This document shows positions 7,831 through 17,476 of a stretch of DNA of 46,319 nt, piece after piece (positions within the stretch are counted from its first letter, which is position 1; every line of letters starts with the position of its first letter). The notes under the pieces are model-generated. The model was not told the DNA's origin. It ran no database searches and saw nothing but the letters and a program-made list of their open reading frames with translations. The position numbers and the translations under genes are program-made. The stretch is from contig NZ_BAYB01000054.1 of assembly GCF_000685035.1 (NCBI RefSeq), forward strand, positions 1-46,319, given 5' to 3'. This DNA comes from Paraburkholderia ferrariae NBRC 106233. GTDB lineage: Bacteria; Pseudomonadota; Gammaproteobacteria; Burkholderiales; Burkholderiaceae.

Positions 7831-10800
7831 ATGAGCCACTTTATCGATCGCCTGAAGTACTTCTCCACGTCGAGGCCAACCTTCTCCGAAGGCCATGGGA
7901 TGACAACCCATGAAGACCGTGGATGGGAGGACGCCTACCGGCAACGTTGGCAGCATGACAAGATCGCGCGCTCGACCCACGGCGTCAACTGCACAGGTTC
8001 GTGTTCGTGGAAGATTTATGTCAAGAGCGGCATCGTCACCTGGGAAACCCAGCAGACCGATTATCCCCGCACCCGTCCTGATATGCCGAATCACGAACCG
8101 CGTGGGTGTGCTCGCGGCGCGTCCTATTCGTGGTATCTCTACAGCGCCAATCGCCTTAAATATCCGCTGATCCGAAGCGCACTGCTCAGACAATGGCGCG
8201 AAAAGCGCCTGACGCTCGCGCCGGTGGAAGCGTGGAGCGCGATCGTGAATGACCAGGAAGCCCGCGCTTCGTATACGCGTCGCCGCGGCTTGGGTGGGTT
8301 CGTTCGCTCAAGCTGGGATGAAGTGAACGAAATGATTGCGGCCGCAAACATCCATACCATCAAACGACATGGCCCGGACCGCGTCATCGGGTTCTCACCA
8401 ATACCCGCAATGTCGATGGTGTCCTATGCGGCAGGCAGCCGCTATCTGTCATTGATCGGTGGCGTGAGTCTGAGCTTCTACGACTGGTACTGTGATTTGC
8501 CGCCCGCGTCGCCGCAGACGTGGGGCGAACAGACCGACGTTCCAGAATCGGCCGACTGGTACAACTCCAGCTTCATCATGTTGTGGGGGTCGAACGTGCC
8601 GCAAACGCGCACCCCCGACGCGCACTTCATGACCGAGGTACGCTATCGCGGCGCAAAGATCGTATCGATCTTTCCCGATTACGCCGAGGGCGCGAAGTTC
8701 GGCGACATCTGGCTGCATCCCAAGCAAGGCACGGATGCAGCGCTCGGTCTCGCGATGGGTCACGTCGTGCTGAAAGAGTTTCACGTCGCAGGCAAGAGCG
8801 AATATTTCTCGGACTACTGCCGACGTTATACCGACATGCCGCTGCTCGTGCGCATCGTCAAACAGGGCGAGCACTATGTGCCCGAACGACTCCTGAGAGC
8901 AGACGAGCTCGATGATGCATCCGGCCAGGAAAACAACGCCGCCTGGAAAACTGTTGCCTTCGACGAATTGAGCGGCAAGCGTGTCACGCCAATCGGATCG
9001 ATCGGCTTTCGCTGGGGACAAAAGGAAGGTGGCGACGCCGGCAAATGGAATCTGAAAGAAGAGGATGTCCACGGCAATCCGATCCGTCCGGTCATGTCGT
9101 TCGTGGAGAAACACGACGAGACGATCGAGGTCGCCTTCCCCTATTTCGGCAACGTCGAACATACTCACTTCACGCACACCGGCCATGCGAGTGTATTGCC
9201 GCGCCGCATTGGCGTACGCAAGATCGCCACCCGCGCCGGTGAAGTTCTGGTTGCCACAGTCTACGACCTGTTCGTCGCCAACTATGGCGTGGACCAGGGA
9301 CTCGGCGGCCCGAACGTCGCGGCCGATTTCGACGATGACGTACCGTACACGCCCGCGTGGCAGGAGAAGATTACTGGTGTCAAACGGCACGATGTCATCG
9401 CCGTTGCGCGCGAATTCGCCGATAACGCCCAAAAGACCGAGGGCAAGTCGATGGTGATCGTCGGTGCCGGTTTGAACCACTGGTTCAATATGGATATGAG
9501 CTACCGCTCGATCATCAATCTGCTCGTCATGTGCGGTTGCGTCGGCAAATCCGGCGGTGGCTGGTCTCACTACGTCGGCCAGGAAAAGCTCCGGCCGCAA
9601 ACCGGCTGGCTGCCGCTGGCATTCGCGACTGATTGGTACAGGCCCGCGCGCGTCATGAACGGCACGTCGCTTTTCTATGCGCATACCGATCAATGGCGCT
9701 ACGAAACGATGAAAGTCACAGAACTGCTATCGCCCCTCACCGATGGCAGCGGGTTCGCCGACAGCCCGATCGACTATAACGTCCGTGCCGAACGGATGGG
9801 CTGGTTGCCGTCCGCGCCACAGTTCAGGACCAATCCGCTCGAACTCGGCCGGGCATCAGTCGGCGCCGACCCCGCCGCTTATGTTGCGAAGGGTCTGAAG
9901 GATGGCTCGCTTGAGATGTCGTGCGGAGATCCCGACGCAGCGGAAAATTTTCCGAGAAACCTGTTTGTCTGGCGCTCGAACCTGCTGGGATCGTCGGGCA
10001 AGGGACATGAGTACTTCCTCAAGCATCTGCTCGGTGCCGAGCATGGTGTGCAGGGAAAGGATCTGGGCGCAAGCGCCGGCATCCTGCCCAAAGAGGTGAA
10101 GTGGCACGAGAAAGCGCCCGAGGGCAAACTCGATCTCGTCGTCACGCTCGACTTCAGAATGTCCACCACCTGCCTGTATTCGGACATCGTGCTGCCGACC
10201 GCCACGTGGTACGAGAAGGACGATATGAACACGTCCGACATGCACCCGTTCATCCACCCGCTGTCGGCGGCCGTCGACCCAGCGTGGCAATCCAGAAGCG
10301 ACTGGGAAATCTATAAAGGCATCGCGCAAAAGTTCTCTGAACTGGCCGAAGGCCATCTCGGCGTGGAGCGCGACATTGTGATGTCACCGCTCCAACACGA
10401 CAGCGCCGGCGAAATCGCCCAGACCGACGGCATTGCCGACTGGGGTCACGACGAATGCGATCCGGTTCCCGGAAAAACGATGGGAAGCATTGCGGTCGTC
10501 GAACGGGACTATCCCAATACCTGGCGCAAGTTTACCTCGCTCGGACCGCTGCTCGACTCGCTCGGCAACGGCGGCAAAGGCATTACCTGGCAAACCGGCG
10601 AGGAAATCGAACAGCTTCGAGAATTGAATTATCCGGTTGCTGACGCGGGCGTTTCGCACGGGCGACCACAGATTCTTTCGGCGATCAACGCAGCCGAAGT
10701 GATCCTGTCGCTGGCCCCGGAAACCAACGGTGCCGTCGCGCTTAAAGCATGGCAAGCGTTGTCGGCGCTCACGGGTACCGATCACACGCATCTCTCGCGC

Positions 10801-11655
10801 GCTCGCGAGGACGAAAAAATCCGGTTCCGGGATATTCAGGCGCAGCCGCGCAAGATCATTTCGTCGCCGACGTGGAGCGGGATCGAATCCGAACATGTGT
10901 CCTATAGCGCAAGCTACACGAATGTTCATGAGCTGATTCCCTGGCGCACCCTGTCCGGGCGCCAACAGCTGTATCAGGATCACGTGTGGATGCGCGACTT
11001 TGGCGAGTCGCTGTGTGTCTACAAGCCGCCGATCGACACGCGCAGCACCACCGGCATGGCCGGCAGCCACTCAAACGGAAACGCGGAGATCGCGCTGAAT
11101 TTCCTCACCCCTCATCAGAAGTGGGGCATTCACAGCACCTACACCGACAACCTGTTGATGCTGACGCTGTCGCGCGGGGGCCCGATCGTCTGGATCTCCG
11201 AGACCGATGCCAGGAAGATCGGCGTGGTCGATAACGACTGGATTGAGGCGTTCAATCTGAACGGTGCGCTAACCGCGCGCGCAGTGGTCAGCCAACGCAT
11301 TCCGGTAGGCGCCGTGATGATGTATCACGCGCAGGAAAAGATCATCAATACACCGGGCTCAGAAGTCTCCGGGGTCCGCGGCATTCACAATTCTGTCACG
11401 CGCATCATGCCGAAACCGACCCACATGATCGGTGGCTATGCGCAGCTCTCATACGGTTTCAACTATTACGGCACTGTCGGCTCCAATCGCGACGAATTCG
11501 TGATCGTCCGCAAAATGAAAACGATCGACTGGAAGGATGAGTCGACACCCGCGTCGGTGCTGTCGGCGGCCGAAGCTGCGCGTCATCAGCACACACTCGC
11601 TCACGGCGCGCCGACACTTGCGATGGCCGATGATGAGACTGGAGAGAAGCCATGA
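7831..11655 (+). CDS. narG: respiratory nitrate reductase alpha subunit NarG
   Basis: A 1274-residue catalytic subunit of the membrane-bound nitrate reductase, which reduces nitrate to nitrite with a bis-MGD molybdenum cofactor on the cytoplasmic face. The FS0 iron-sulfur ligands His50, Cys54, Cys58 (STHGVNCTGSC) and Cys93 are present, and the Mo-ligand aspartate is Asp222 in WYCDLPPASPQ, at the same number as in the E. coli enzyme. Long conserved blocks include NHWFNMDMSYRS, QPRKIISSPTWSG and PWRTLSGRQQLYQDH. Length is normal (E. coli 1247). No Tat peptide is visible beyond the usual NarG vestige. GGAG lies eight bases before the ATG. The stop overlaps the narH start (ATGA). Confidence 0.98.
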   Translation: MSHFIDRLKYFSTSRPTFSEGHGMTTHEDRGWEDAYRQRWQHDKIARSTHGVNCTGSCSWKIYVKSGIVTWETQQTDYPRTRPDMPNHEPRGCARGASYSWYLYSANRLKYPLIRSALLRQWREKRLTLAPVEAWSAIVNDQEARASYTRRRGLGGFVRSSWDEVNEMIAAANIHTIKRHGPDRVIGFSPIPAMSMVSYAAGSRYLSLIGGVSLSFYDWYCDLPPASPQTWGEQTDVPESADWYNSSFIMLWGSNVPQTRTPDAHFMTEVRYRGAKIVSIFPDYAEGAKFGDIWLHPKQGTDAALGLAMGHVVLKEFHVAGKSEYFSDYCRRYTDMPLLVRIVKQGEHYVPERLLRADELDDASGQENNAAWKTVAFDELSGKRVTPIGSIGFRWGQKEGGDAGKWNLKEEDVHGNPIRPVMSFVEKHDETIEVAFPYFGNVEHTHFTHTGHASVLPRRIGVRKIATRAGEVLVATVYDLFVANYGVDQGLGGPNVAADFDDDVPYTPAWQEKITGVKRHDVIAVAREFADNAQKTEGKSMVIVGAGLNHWFNMDMSYRSIINLLVMCGCVGKSGGGWSHYVGQEKLRPQTGWLPLAFATDWYRPARVMNGTSLFYAHTDQWRYETMKVTELLSPLTDGSGFADSPIDYNVRAERMGWLPSAPQFRTNPLELGRASVGADPAAYVAKGLKDGSLEMSCGDPDAAENFPRNLFVWRSNLLGSSGKGHEYFLKHLLGAEHGVQGKDLGASAGILPKEVKWHEKAPEGKLDLVVTLDFRMSTTCLYSDIVLPTATWYEKDDMNTSDMHPFIHPLSAAVDPAWQSRSDWEIYKGIAQKFSELAEGHLGVERDIVMSPLQHDSAGEIAQTDGIADWGHDECDPVPGKTMGSIAVVERDYPNTWRKFTSLGPLLDSLGNGGKGITWQTGEEIEQLRELNYPVADAGVSHGRPQILSAINAAEVILSLAPETNGAVALKAWQALSALTGTDHTHLSRAREDEKIRFRDIQAQPRKIISSPTWSGIESEHVSYSASYTNVHELIPWRTLSGRQQLYQDHVWMRDFGESLCVYKPPIDTRSTTGMAGSHSNGNAEIALNFLTPHQKWGIHSTYTDNLLMLTLSRGGPIVWISETDARKIGVVDNDWIEAFNLNGALTARAVVSQRIPVGAVMMYHAQEKIINTPGSEVSGVRGIHNSVTRIMPKPTHMIGGYAQLSYGFNYYGTVGSNRDEFVIVRKMKTIDWKDESTPASVLSAAEAARHQHTLAHGAPTLAMADDETGEKP

Positions 11656-13193
11656 AAATCCGCGCGCAGATCGGTATGGTGATGAATCTGGACAAATGCA
11701 TCGGTTGCCATACCTGCTCCGTCACCTGCAAGAACGTCTGGACCTCGCGCGAGGGCATGGAGTACGCGTGGTTCAACAATGTCGAAACGAAACCAGGCGT
11801 CGGTTATCCGAAGGACTGGGAAAACCAGGATCGCTGGAACGGCGGATGGAAACGCAAGACGAATGGCAGGATCGAGCTTCGTGCCGGCAGTAAGTGGCGT
11901 GTGCTCGCCAATATCTTCGGCAACCCGAACCTGCCGGAGATCGACGATTACTACGAGCCGTTCACCTTTGATTACGCGCATCTGCACGATGCACCCGACG
12001 TTAAGGTCGGGCCGGTCGCTCGACCGCGTTCGCTGATCACCGGCGAGCGTCTGGAGAAAATCCAGTGGGGCCCGAACTGGGAAGAAATTCTTGGCGGAGA
12101 GTTCGAAAAGCGTAAGCAGGACTACAACTTCGATCAGGTGCAGACCGACATCTATGGGGAGTTCGAGAACACCTTCATGATGTACCTGCCGCGACTCTGC
12201 GAGCACTGCCTGAATCCCGCGTGCGTGGCGTCCTGCCCCTCCGGCGCGATCTACAAGCGCGAGGAAGACGGCATCGTTCTGATCGACCAGGACAAGTGCC
12301 GCGGCTGGCGGATGTGCGTGTCCGGGTGTCCTTACAAGAAGATCTATTACAACTGGCAAAGCGGCAAGTCGGAGAAGTGCATTTTCTGCTATCCGCGTAT
12401 CGAGGCGGGTCAGCCGACCGTGTGTTCGGAAACCTGCGTCGGCCGGATACGCTATCTCGGCGTGCTGCTGTACGACGCCGACCGGATCGAAGAAGCCGCA
12501 TCGGTCAAGGACCCACAGGATCTGTACGAAGCGCAGCTGTCGATCTTCCTGGATCCGAACGACCCGGCCGTGCGTGAACAGGCGGCTCGCGACGGCGTGC
12601 CGGAGAACTGGCTCGAAGCGGCGCGTCATTCCCCGGTGTACAAGATGGCGATGGAGTGGAAGATCGCTTTTCCGCTTCACCCCGAATACCGCACCTTGCC
12701 GATGGTCTGGTACGTCCCGCCGCTGTCGCCGATCAACTCGGCCACCAATGACGGTCGGCTCGGCATGAAAGGCTTGCTGCCCGACGTCGATTCGCTGCGC
12801 ATCCCGCTGCGCTATCTGGCCAATCTGCTCACAGCCGGTCGCGAAGCGCCGGTTCGGCTTGCCCTCAAGCGAATGCTGGCGATGCGAGCGTTCATGCGCG
12901 AGCGCCATGTCGAACGTCGCGAGAGCCCGGAATTGCTCAGCGAAGTCGATCTGACCAGCGCGCAAGTCGATGAGATGTACCGATATCTGGCGATTGCCAA
13001 CTACGAAGATCGATTCGTGATTCCGACGGCTCACCGCGAATATGCAGAGGATGCCTTCGACCTGCGCGCATCGTGCGGTTTCTCGTTCGGTAACGGGTGT
13101 TCCGACGGCACCACGGAAACCAGCCTGTTCGGTGGACGCAAGGGCATCAACAAGGCACGCAAAACTATTCCCATTCGCGCGGCGGGTGAATAA
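11652..13193 (+). CDS. narH: respiratory nitrate reductase beta subunit NarH
   Basis: A 513-residue electron-transfer subunit with four iron-sulfur clusters, passing electrons from NarI haems to NarG. Cysteine groups are in the expected order: CIGCHTCSVTCKNVW at residues 16-30, CEHCLNPACVASCPSGAIY at about 184-202, CRGWRMCVSGCPYKK at about 217-231 where a Trp replaces one Cys and gives the [3Fe-4S] cluster as in E. coli NarH, and CIFCYPRIEAGQPTVCSETCVGR. The start overlaps narG by four bases, indicating translational coupling. The C-terminal segment MYRYLAIANYEDRFVIPT is family typical. Intact. Confidence 0.98.
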   Translation: MKIRAQIGMVMNLDKCIGCHTCSVTCKNVWTSREGMEYAWFNNVETKPGVGYPKDWENQDRWNGGWKRKTNGRIELRAGSKWRVLANIFGNPNLPEIDDYYEPFTFDYAHLHDAPDVKVGPVARPRSLITGERLEKIQWGPNWEEILGGEFEKRKQDYNFDQVQTDIYGEFENTFMMYLPRLCEHCLNPACVASCPSGAIYKREEDGIVLIDQDKCRGWRMCVSGCPYKKIYYNWQSGKSEKCIFCYPRIEAGQPTVCSETCVGRIRYLGVLLYDADRIEEAASVKDPQDLYEAQLSIFLDPNDPAVREQAARDGVPENWLEAARHSPVYKMAMEWKIAFPLHPEYRTLPMVWYVPPLSPINSATNDGRLGMKGLLPDVDSLRIPLRYLANLLTAGREAPVRLALKRMLAMRAFMRERHVERRESPELLSEVDLTSAQVDEMYRYLAIANYEDRFVIPTAHREYAEDAFDLRASCGFSFGNGCSDGTTETSLFGGRKGINKARKTIPIRAAGE

Positions 13194-13883
13194 ATGGAAG
13201 ACAACCGTCTGATTTTCAGCATGTTGGGCGCGCTGCTGGACTATCCCGATCAAACTCTTATCGCAGCACTCGACGAGATTCGCGCTGCGCTGGCCGGGCA
13301 CGCCCGCTTGCCGTCCGACACACGCGTAGCCTTGATTGAACTGGTCGACCGACTGTCGGCGCGGCCGCTGCTGGATCTGCAGGAAGACTACGTCGAAATC
13401 TTCGACCGCGGCCGGGCCACTTCGCTCTATCTGTTTGAACACGTCCACGGCGAGTCGCGCGAACGTGGGCAGGCGATGGTGGATCTGCTCGCCATGTACG
13501 AAGCGAAGGGCCTGTTTCTCGGCGCTGGTGAATTACCCGACTACCTGCCGGTTTTTCTCGAGTTTCTGTCTCACGAAACGCCTGCGCAAGCGCATGCGCT
13601 GCTTGGCGAAATTGCCGATATCAGCCGGCAGATTGCGACCAGCCTGGCCGAGCGCGGAACGCCGTATTTCGCAGCCGTTGCGGCATTGTTGCCACTCGCC
13701 GGCGAGGCACCGCTGGCGAACGCGAACACGACCGTGAGCGACGCCGCCACGACGCGCGAGATCGATGCCGAAGCGCTCGATCGCGAGTGGCAGGAGGAGC
13801 CCGTGAGCTTCCTGGGTGCACAAGCGCCTTTATCCACGGCGCCCCAACCAATCCAGTTTTACGACAAAAGACCGTCACGTTAG
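13194..13883 (+). CDS. narJ: nitrate reductase molybdenum cofactor assembly chaperone NarJ
   Basis: A 229-residue NarJ/NarW-type chaperone that holds apo-NarG for cofactor insertion and is not part of the final enzyme. The TorD-like helical core is recognisable by LGALLDYPD near the N-terminus, LQEDYVEIFDRGRATSLYLFEHVHGESR (about residues 62-89) and GELPDYLPVFLEFLSH. The ATG follows the narH stop with no gap. A Thr/Ala-rich linker (residues 178-195) precedes a short tail. The length fits the family. Confidence 0.95.
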   Translation: MEDNRLIFSMLGALLDYPDQTLIAALDEIRAALAGHARLPSDTRVALIELVDRLSARPLLDLQEDYVEIFDRGRATSLYLFEHVHGESRERGQAMVDLLAMYEAKGLFLGAGELPDYLPVFLEFLSHETPAQAHALLGEIADISRQIATSLAERGTPYFAAVAALLPLAGEAPLANANTTVSDAATTREIDAEALDREWQEEPVSFLGAQAPLSTAPQPIQFYDKRPSR

Positions 13884-13952
13884 CCGGAAACGGCGGAGTT
13901 CCGTGCTCACATTCCGCGCATTACCGAACAGGATCCTGGCTGGAGAAACCTC

Positions 13953-14639
13953 ATGAGTCAGCACTTCGTCAACGCACTGCTGTTTGGCATCTACCCCTAC
14001 GTGTGTCTCGCGATCTGGTTGCTCGGCAGCCTGATCCGTTTCGACCGCGAGCAGTACACCTGGAAGAGCGATTCGTCGCAACTGCTCAGACGCCGTCAAC
14101 TGCGCCTGGGAAGCAATCTGTTCCACGTCGGCGTATTGATTGTGATCGGCGGCCACTTCGCCGGGTTCCTTGCGCCTCACTGGATGGTGTCGCCATTCCT
14201 GAACGCCTCCCAGCATCAATGGCTCGCGGTGATGGCAGGCGGCATCGCGGGCATCGTCGCGATCGTCGGCCTGTCGATCCTGCTGTACCGACGCCTGTCC
14301 GATCCGCGCATTCGCATCAATAGCGCTCATGCGGACATTCTGGTGCTGGTAATTCTGTGGCTGCAACTCGCGCTTGGACTGGCCACCATTCCGCTGTCCC
14401 TGGCTCATATGGACGGCGCGATGTTCGAGACCCTGAGTGACTATGTGAAAGGCGTCGTCACGTTTCAACCCGGCACCGCGGACCTCATCATCCAGGCGCC
14501 GCTCGTCTACAAAATCCATATCGCGCTCGGCTTCACGATTTTCCTCATTTCCCCGTTCACCCGCCTCGTCCATATCTGGAGCGGCATGGCCACGCTGGGT
14601 TTCCTGGTTCGGCCCCACCAGATCGTCCGTAAGCGCTAA
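13953..14639 (+). CDS. narI: respiratory nitrate reductase gamma subunit NarI (cytochrome b)
   Basis: A 228-residue integral membrane di-haem cytochrome b that oxidises quinol and anchors NarGH. Five hydrophobic segments are visible. The haem-ligand histidines His58 and His68 (LFHVGVLIVIGGHF) and His189 and His207 (YKIHIALGF and RLVHIWS) have the spacing of E. coli NarI His56/66/187/205. GGAG sits eight bases before the ATG. It is separated from narJ by 69 bases, the only real gap in the operon, and followed 15 bases later by the parvulin gene. Confidence 0.97.
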   Translation: MSQHFVNALLFGIYPYVCLAIWLLGSLIRFDREQYTWKSDSSQLLRRRQLRLGSNLFHVGVLIVIGGHFAGFLAPHWMVSPFLNASQHQWLAVMAGGIAGIVAIVGLSILLYRRLSDPRIRINSAHADILVLVILWLQLALGLATIPLSLAHMDGAMFETLSDYVKGVVTFQPGTADLIIQAPLVYKIHIALGFTIFLISPFTRLVHIWSGMATLGFLVRPHQIVRKR

Positions 14640-14654
14640 CTCGAGGAATCTTTT

Positions 14655-15452
14655 ATGTCGGCAAACGACGATCTCTCACCAACACTCGCCACCATCGACG
14701 TACTTAGCGTCAATGGTGCCGTGATCGAAGCCGCCGCCATTGCAGCGGAGTCCGCATTGCACGCGGATGAGCCCGATCCGGACCACGCCGCGCGACGGAC
14801 TCTGGTCGTGCGTGAACTGCTGGCCCAGCGCGCCGTTGCAACAGGGCTGCTTGCGAACGGCGCCGATCTTGACGATGGGACCGTTGACCGTCTGCTGGAA
14901 CTGGAGTGCACGACGCCGGTCCCGTCCGCCGAAGAATGCCAGCGCTACTACGCAGCGAACATGCAGAAATTCCGCAGTCCGGACCTGGTCTTCGCGCGCC
15001 ACATCCTCTTTGCGTTGACCGAAAAGGCAGCGATGACGCGGGTCCGCGCCCGCGCCGAAGAAGCGCACCGCGAGCTCGCGCAGCATCACGACCGGTTCGA
15101 CGCGCTCGCCCGAACGTTATCCAATTGTCCGTCCGGGCAGGTCGGCGGGAATCTGGGGCAGTTGACCCGTGGCGAGAGCGTGCCGGAATTCGAGGCGGCA
15201 ATTTTCGGCAGCCAGCACATCGGCCTGCTACCGGGGCTCGTCAATACGCGCTATGGCTTTCATATTGTCTGGGTGGAGCGTCGCATTGCGGGTGAGTCCC
15301 TTCCGTTCGAAGCGGTGCAAATGACCATCGAACGCTATCTCGCCGAGCATGTCCGGCACAAGTCGATTCAGCAATATTTGACTCTGCTCGCATCCAGCGC
15401 CGAACTGCGTGGCATTGCGCTGGACGTGCGTCCGGGCCTGTTGTTGCAATAG
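14655..15452 (+). CDS. PpiC/parvulin-type peptidyl-prolyl isomerase (NifM-like) of the nar operon
   Basis: A 265-residue protein with a helical N-terminal half (residues 1-105) and a C-terminal parvulin domain (about 108-205): FARHILFALTEKAA, then CPSGQVGGNLGQLTRGESVPEFEAAIF and YGFHIVWVERR, all standard rotamase blocks. No signal peptide or lipobox is seen, so it is cytoplasmic. It is 15 bases behind narI with GAGGAA before the ATG and so is part of the operon. A parvulin in this place is common in betaproteobacterial nar operons; by analogy with NifM a role in folding or maturation of NarG or NarH is likely but not shown. Confidence 0.9.
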   Translation: MSANDDLSPTLATIDVLSVNGAVIEAAAIAAESALHADEPDPDHAARRTLVVRELLAQRAVATGLLANGADLDDGTVDRLLELECTTPVPSAEECQRYYAANMQKFRSPDLVFARHILFALTEKAAMTRVRARAEEAHRELAQHHDRFDALARTLSNCPSGQVGGNLGQLTRGESVPEFEAAIFGSQHIGLLPGLVNTRYGFHIVWVERRIAGESLPFEAVQMTIERYLAEHVRHKSIQQYLTLLASSAELRGIALDVRPGLLLQ

Positions 15453-15572
15453 CGATTTGTCATAGTGTTTACAGGGAATCGGCATCTGTATTTGGTGTGC
15501 TCCCATCCCCCTGCACCGATCAATAACGCCCGTATGTAGACGCCATCCTTGTTGTCCTGCCCTGGAGTCGTC

Positions 15573-16817
15573 ATGAGTTCACAAAGAAGTCCCATATTGG
15601 TTCTATGTGTCACGACTTTGGCATTTCTGGTCTGCTTCGTCGTCTGGATGATGTTCGGCGTACTCGGCATTGGGCTGCGAACCGAGCTTGGACTGAACAG
15701 TACGGAATTCGGTATGCTGACGGCCACGCCGGTTCTGACCGGCGCACTACTGCGCGTCCCGCTGGGCATCTGGACCGACCGTTTTGGTGGTCGCGTGGTG
15801 ATGACGCTATTGCTGGTCCTCTGCGCCATCCCCGTATTCCTGATCGCATACGCGACGGCGTTCTGGCAGTTCCTCGCGATCGGCTTGTGTCTCGGTGCGG
15901 TTGGCGCATCGTTCGCTGTGGGTACGCCGTATGTCGCGCGGTTCTTCCCGCCCGAAAAACGTGGCTTTGCCATGGGATTCTTTGGCGCCGGTACGGTCGG
16001 CGCCGCCGTGAACCTGTTCATCACGCCTTCGCTGCAGGCTGCCTGGGGCTGGCGAGCTGTCCCGAAAATCTATGCTCTCGCCCTCCTCGTCACTGCGCTG
16101 GTGTTCTGGCTGGGCTCCGCGACCGACCCGGGCGCAGGTAAATCGTCGGGGCCATGGTACAAGCAGTTTCAGGTTCTGAAGAACCCCAAGATATGGAAGT
16201 ACTGCCAGTACTACTCGATCTGCTTTGGTGGTTTCACCGCGTTATCACTGTGGATCCCACAATATCTGAAGGGTGAATTCGGCTTTTCGGTCGTCACCGC
16301 CGCGGCGTTAGCCGCCGGCTTTTCGCTGCCCGGATCGGTATTGCGCGCGCTGGGTGGCACCCTGTCCGACCGCTTCGGTGCGCATAAGGTGACGTGGTGG
16401 GGATTGTGGGTTGCGTGGGTATGTCTATTCCTGTTGTCGTACCCGGATACCTCTTTCGTGGTGAGCACGATCGACGGCCCGCGCAGCTTTCACATCCATC
16501 TGGGCGTCCCGGCTTTCGTCGGACTTCTATTCATTCTCGGCGTGGTATTCGCGTTCGGTATGGCGTCGACGTTCAAGTACGTCGCCGACGACTTTCCTGA
16601 GCAAATGGGCGTCGTCACCGGTATCGTTGGACTGGCCGGCGGACTGGGCGGCTTCCTGCTACCGATCCTTTTCGGCGTAATTCTTGACTGGCTTGGTGTT
16701 CGCTCGAGTTGCTTCATGTTCCTGTACGGCATCGTCTGGGTGTCGCTGATTCTGCTGTATCAATCCAGCGTGCGACAGGTCCGCATCGACGGAACAGCCC
16801 AAGAAGTGACTGAATGA
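15573..16817 (+). CDS. narK: nitrate/nitrite transporter, MFS family NarK
   Basis: A 414-residue major-facilitator protein with about twelve membrane segments. NarK-type signatures are RVPLGIWTDRFGGR after helix 2 (about residues 63-76), the glycine-rich nitrate signature GFFGAGTVGAAVNLF in helix 5 and GIVGLAGGLGGFLLP in helix 11. It should exchange nitrate for nitrite or import nitrate with protons. The start is fixed at 15573 by GGAG seven bases upstream; the frame extends eight codons further left without support. It follows the parvulin gene by 120 bases and may have its own promoter. Confidence 0.95.
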   Translation: MSSQRSPILVLCVTTLAFLVCFVVWMMFGVLGIGLRTELGLNSTEFGMLTATPVLTGALLRVPLGIWTDRFGGRVVMTLLLVLCAIPVFLIAYATAFWQFLAIGLCLGAVGASFAVGTPYVARFFPPEKRGFAMGFFGAGTVGAAVNLFITPSLQAAWGWRAVPKIYALALLVTALVFWLGSATDPGAGKSSGPWYKQFQVLKNPKIWKYCQYYSICFGGFTALSLWIPQYLKGEFGFSVVTAAALAAGFSLPGSVLRALGGTLSDRFGAHKVTWWGLWVAWVCLFLLSYPDTSFVVSTIDGPRSFHIHLGVPAFVGLLFILGVVFAFGMASTFKYVADDFPEQMGVVTGIVGLAGGLGGFLLPILFGVILDWLGVRSSCFMFLYGIVWVSLILLYQSSVRQVRIDGTAQEVTE

Positions 16818-16868
16818 ACAGCCGACGTAATGTGCCCTCCCGACACGACACCACATGGACGATTGATG

Positions 16869-17279
16869 ATGAGTATCTCGAGTTTTGATGAGCTGATTCG
16901 GGTCGCGCGGCAACAACCCGAACCTCAGCGTCTGTTATTCGTATTTACCACGGTAGAGTTGCCCGATGACTGTACGCCCGAACAGCGGGCCCGCTTCCAG
17001 GCTGGTCAGGGTGGCGCGTTGACGCCACTCATGTGCGTGGACAAAACGCCAGAAGAAATCGGTACGTTTAGCGATCTGCTCGACGAATCGCGACAGGTTC
17101 TCCAGGAATGGGCGATCGTCTTTGTCGCGGCTCTCTCAGGTAGTAACGGGTGTGTGCCGCGGACTGAAGATGCCGAAGCGCCGTTGAACAGGATGGTGGA
17201 ATCGATCAAGGCCGGGACTATCGGCATGTTTATTCCATTCGATGCGCACGGTCAACCAGTGCTATTTGGTCCGCCCTGA
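16869..17279 (+). CDS. conserved small protein of Burkholderia nar loci (function unknown)
   Basis: A soluble protein of 136 residues. Distinctive parts are SISSFDELIRVARQQPEPQRLLFVF, an acidic middle (ELPDDCTPEQRARFQAG) and the C-terminal MVESIKAGTIGMFIPFDAHGQP. Related proteins in Burkholderia-type genomes are sometimes labelled ribonucleotide reductase subunit alpha; nothing in the sequence (no radical-site cysteines, far too short) supports that activity. Two adjacent ATG codons (16866, 16869) are candidate starts; neither has a strong ribosome site. It follows narK by 50 bases, so it is probably read with it. Confidence 0.75.
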   Translation: MSISSFDELIRVARQQPEPQRLLFVFTTVELPDDCTPEQRARFQAGQGGALTPLMCVDKTPEEIGTFSDLLDESRQVLQEWAIVFVAALSGSNGCVPRTEDAEAPLNRMVESIKAGTIGMFIPFDAHGQPVLFGPP

Positions 17280-17476
17280 ACAGATCCGTCACTGACTGCG
17301 ATCGCCGCGCCAATGACGCGTTCCCCATCAAGCTTGGCCAAAGTGCAATGGAACGGTTGCTTCCGCTGCGCGATTGCGGAATCGCGGGATACCCTGCATG
17401 CCGAGCGGGGTCAGGCCGCGCCCGGGGAACTTACGACACAGGCGGCAGCGATGCCGGGACCTGGCGAGGAATGAGC

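Noticed and set aside
8449..9693. A 414-codon minus-strand open frame inside narG
   Set aside because: Shadow of narG; the real protein matches NarG throughout this range.
11601..13448. A 615-codon open frame on the minus strand across narH and narJ
   Set aside because: It is antisense to well-identified narH/narJ and arises from high GC; its sequence has no domain and it lacks a ribosome site.
16869..17279. Label of ribonucleotide reductase subunit alpha for the small protein after narK
   Set aside because: Only 136 residues and no radical-site or active-site cysteines; the label seems to be an inherited database name.
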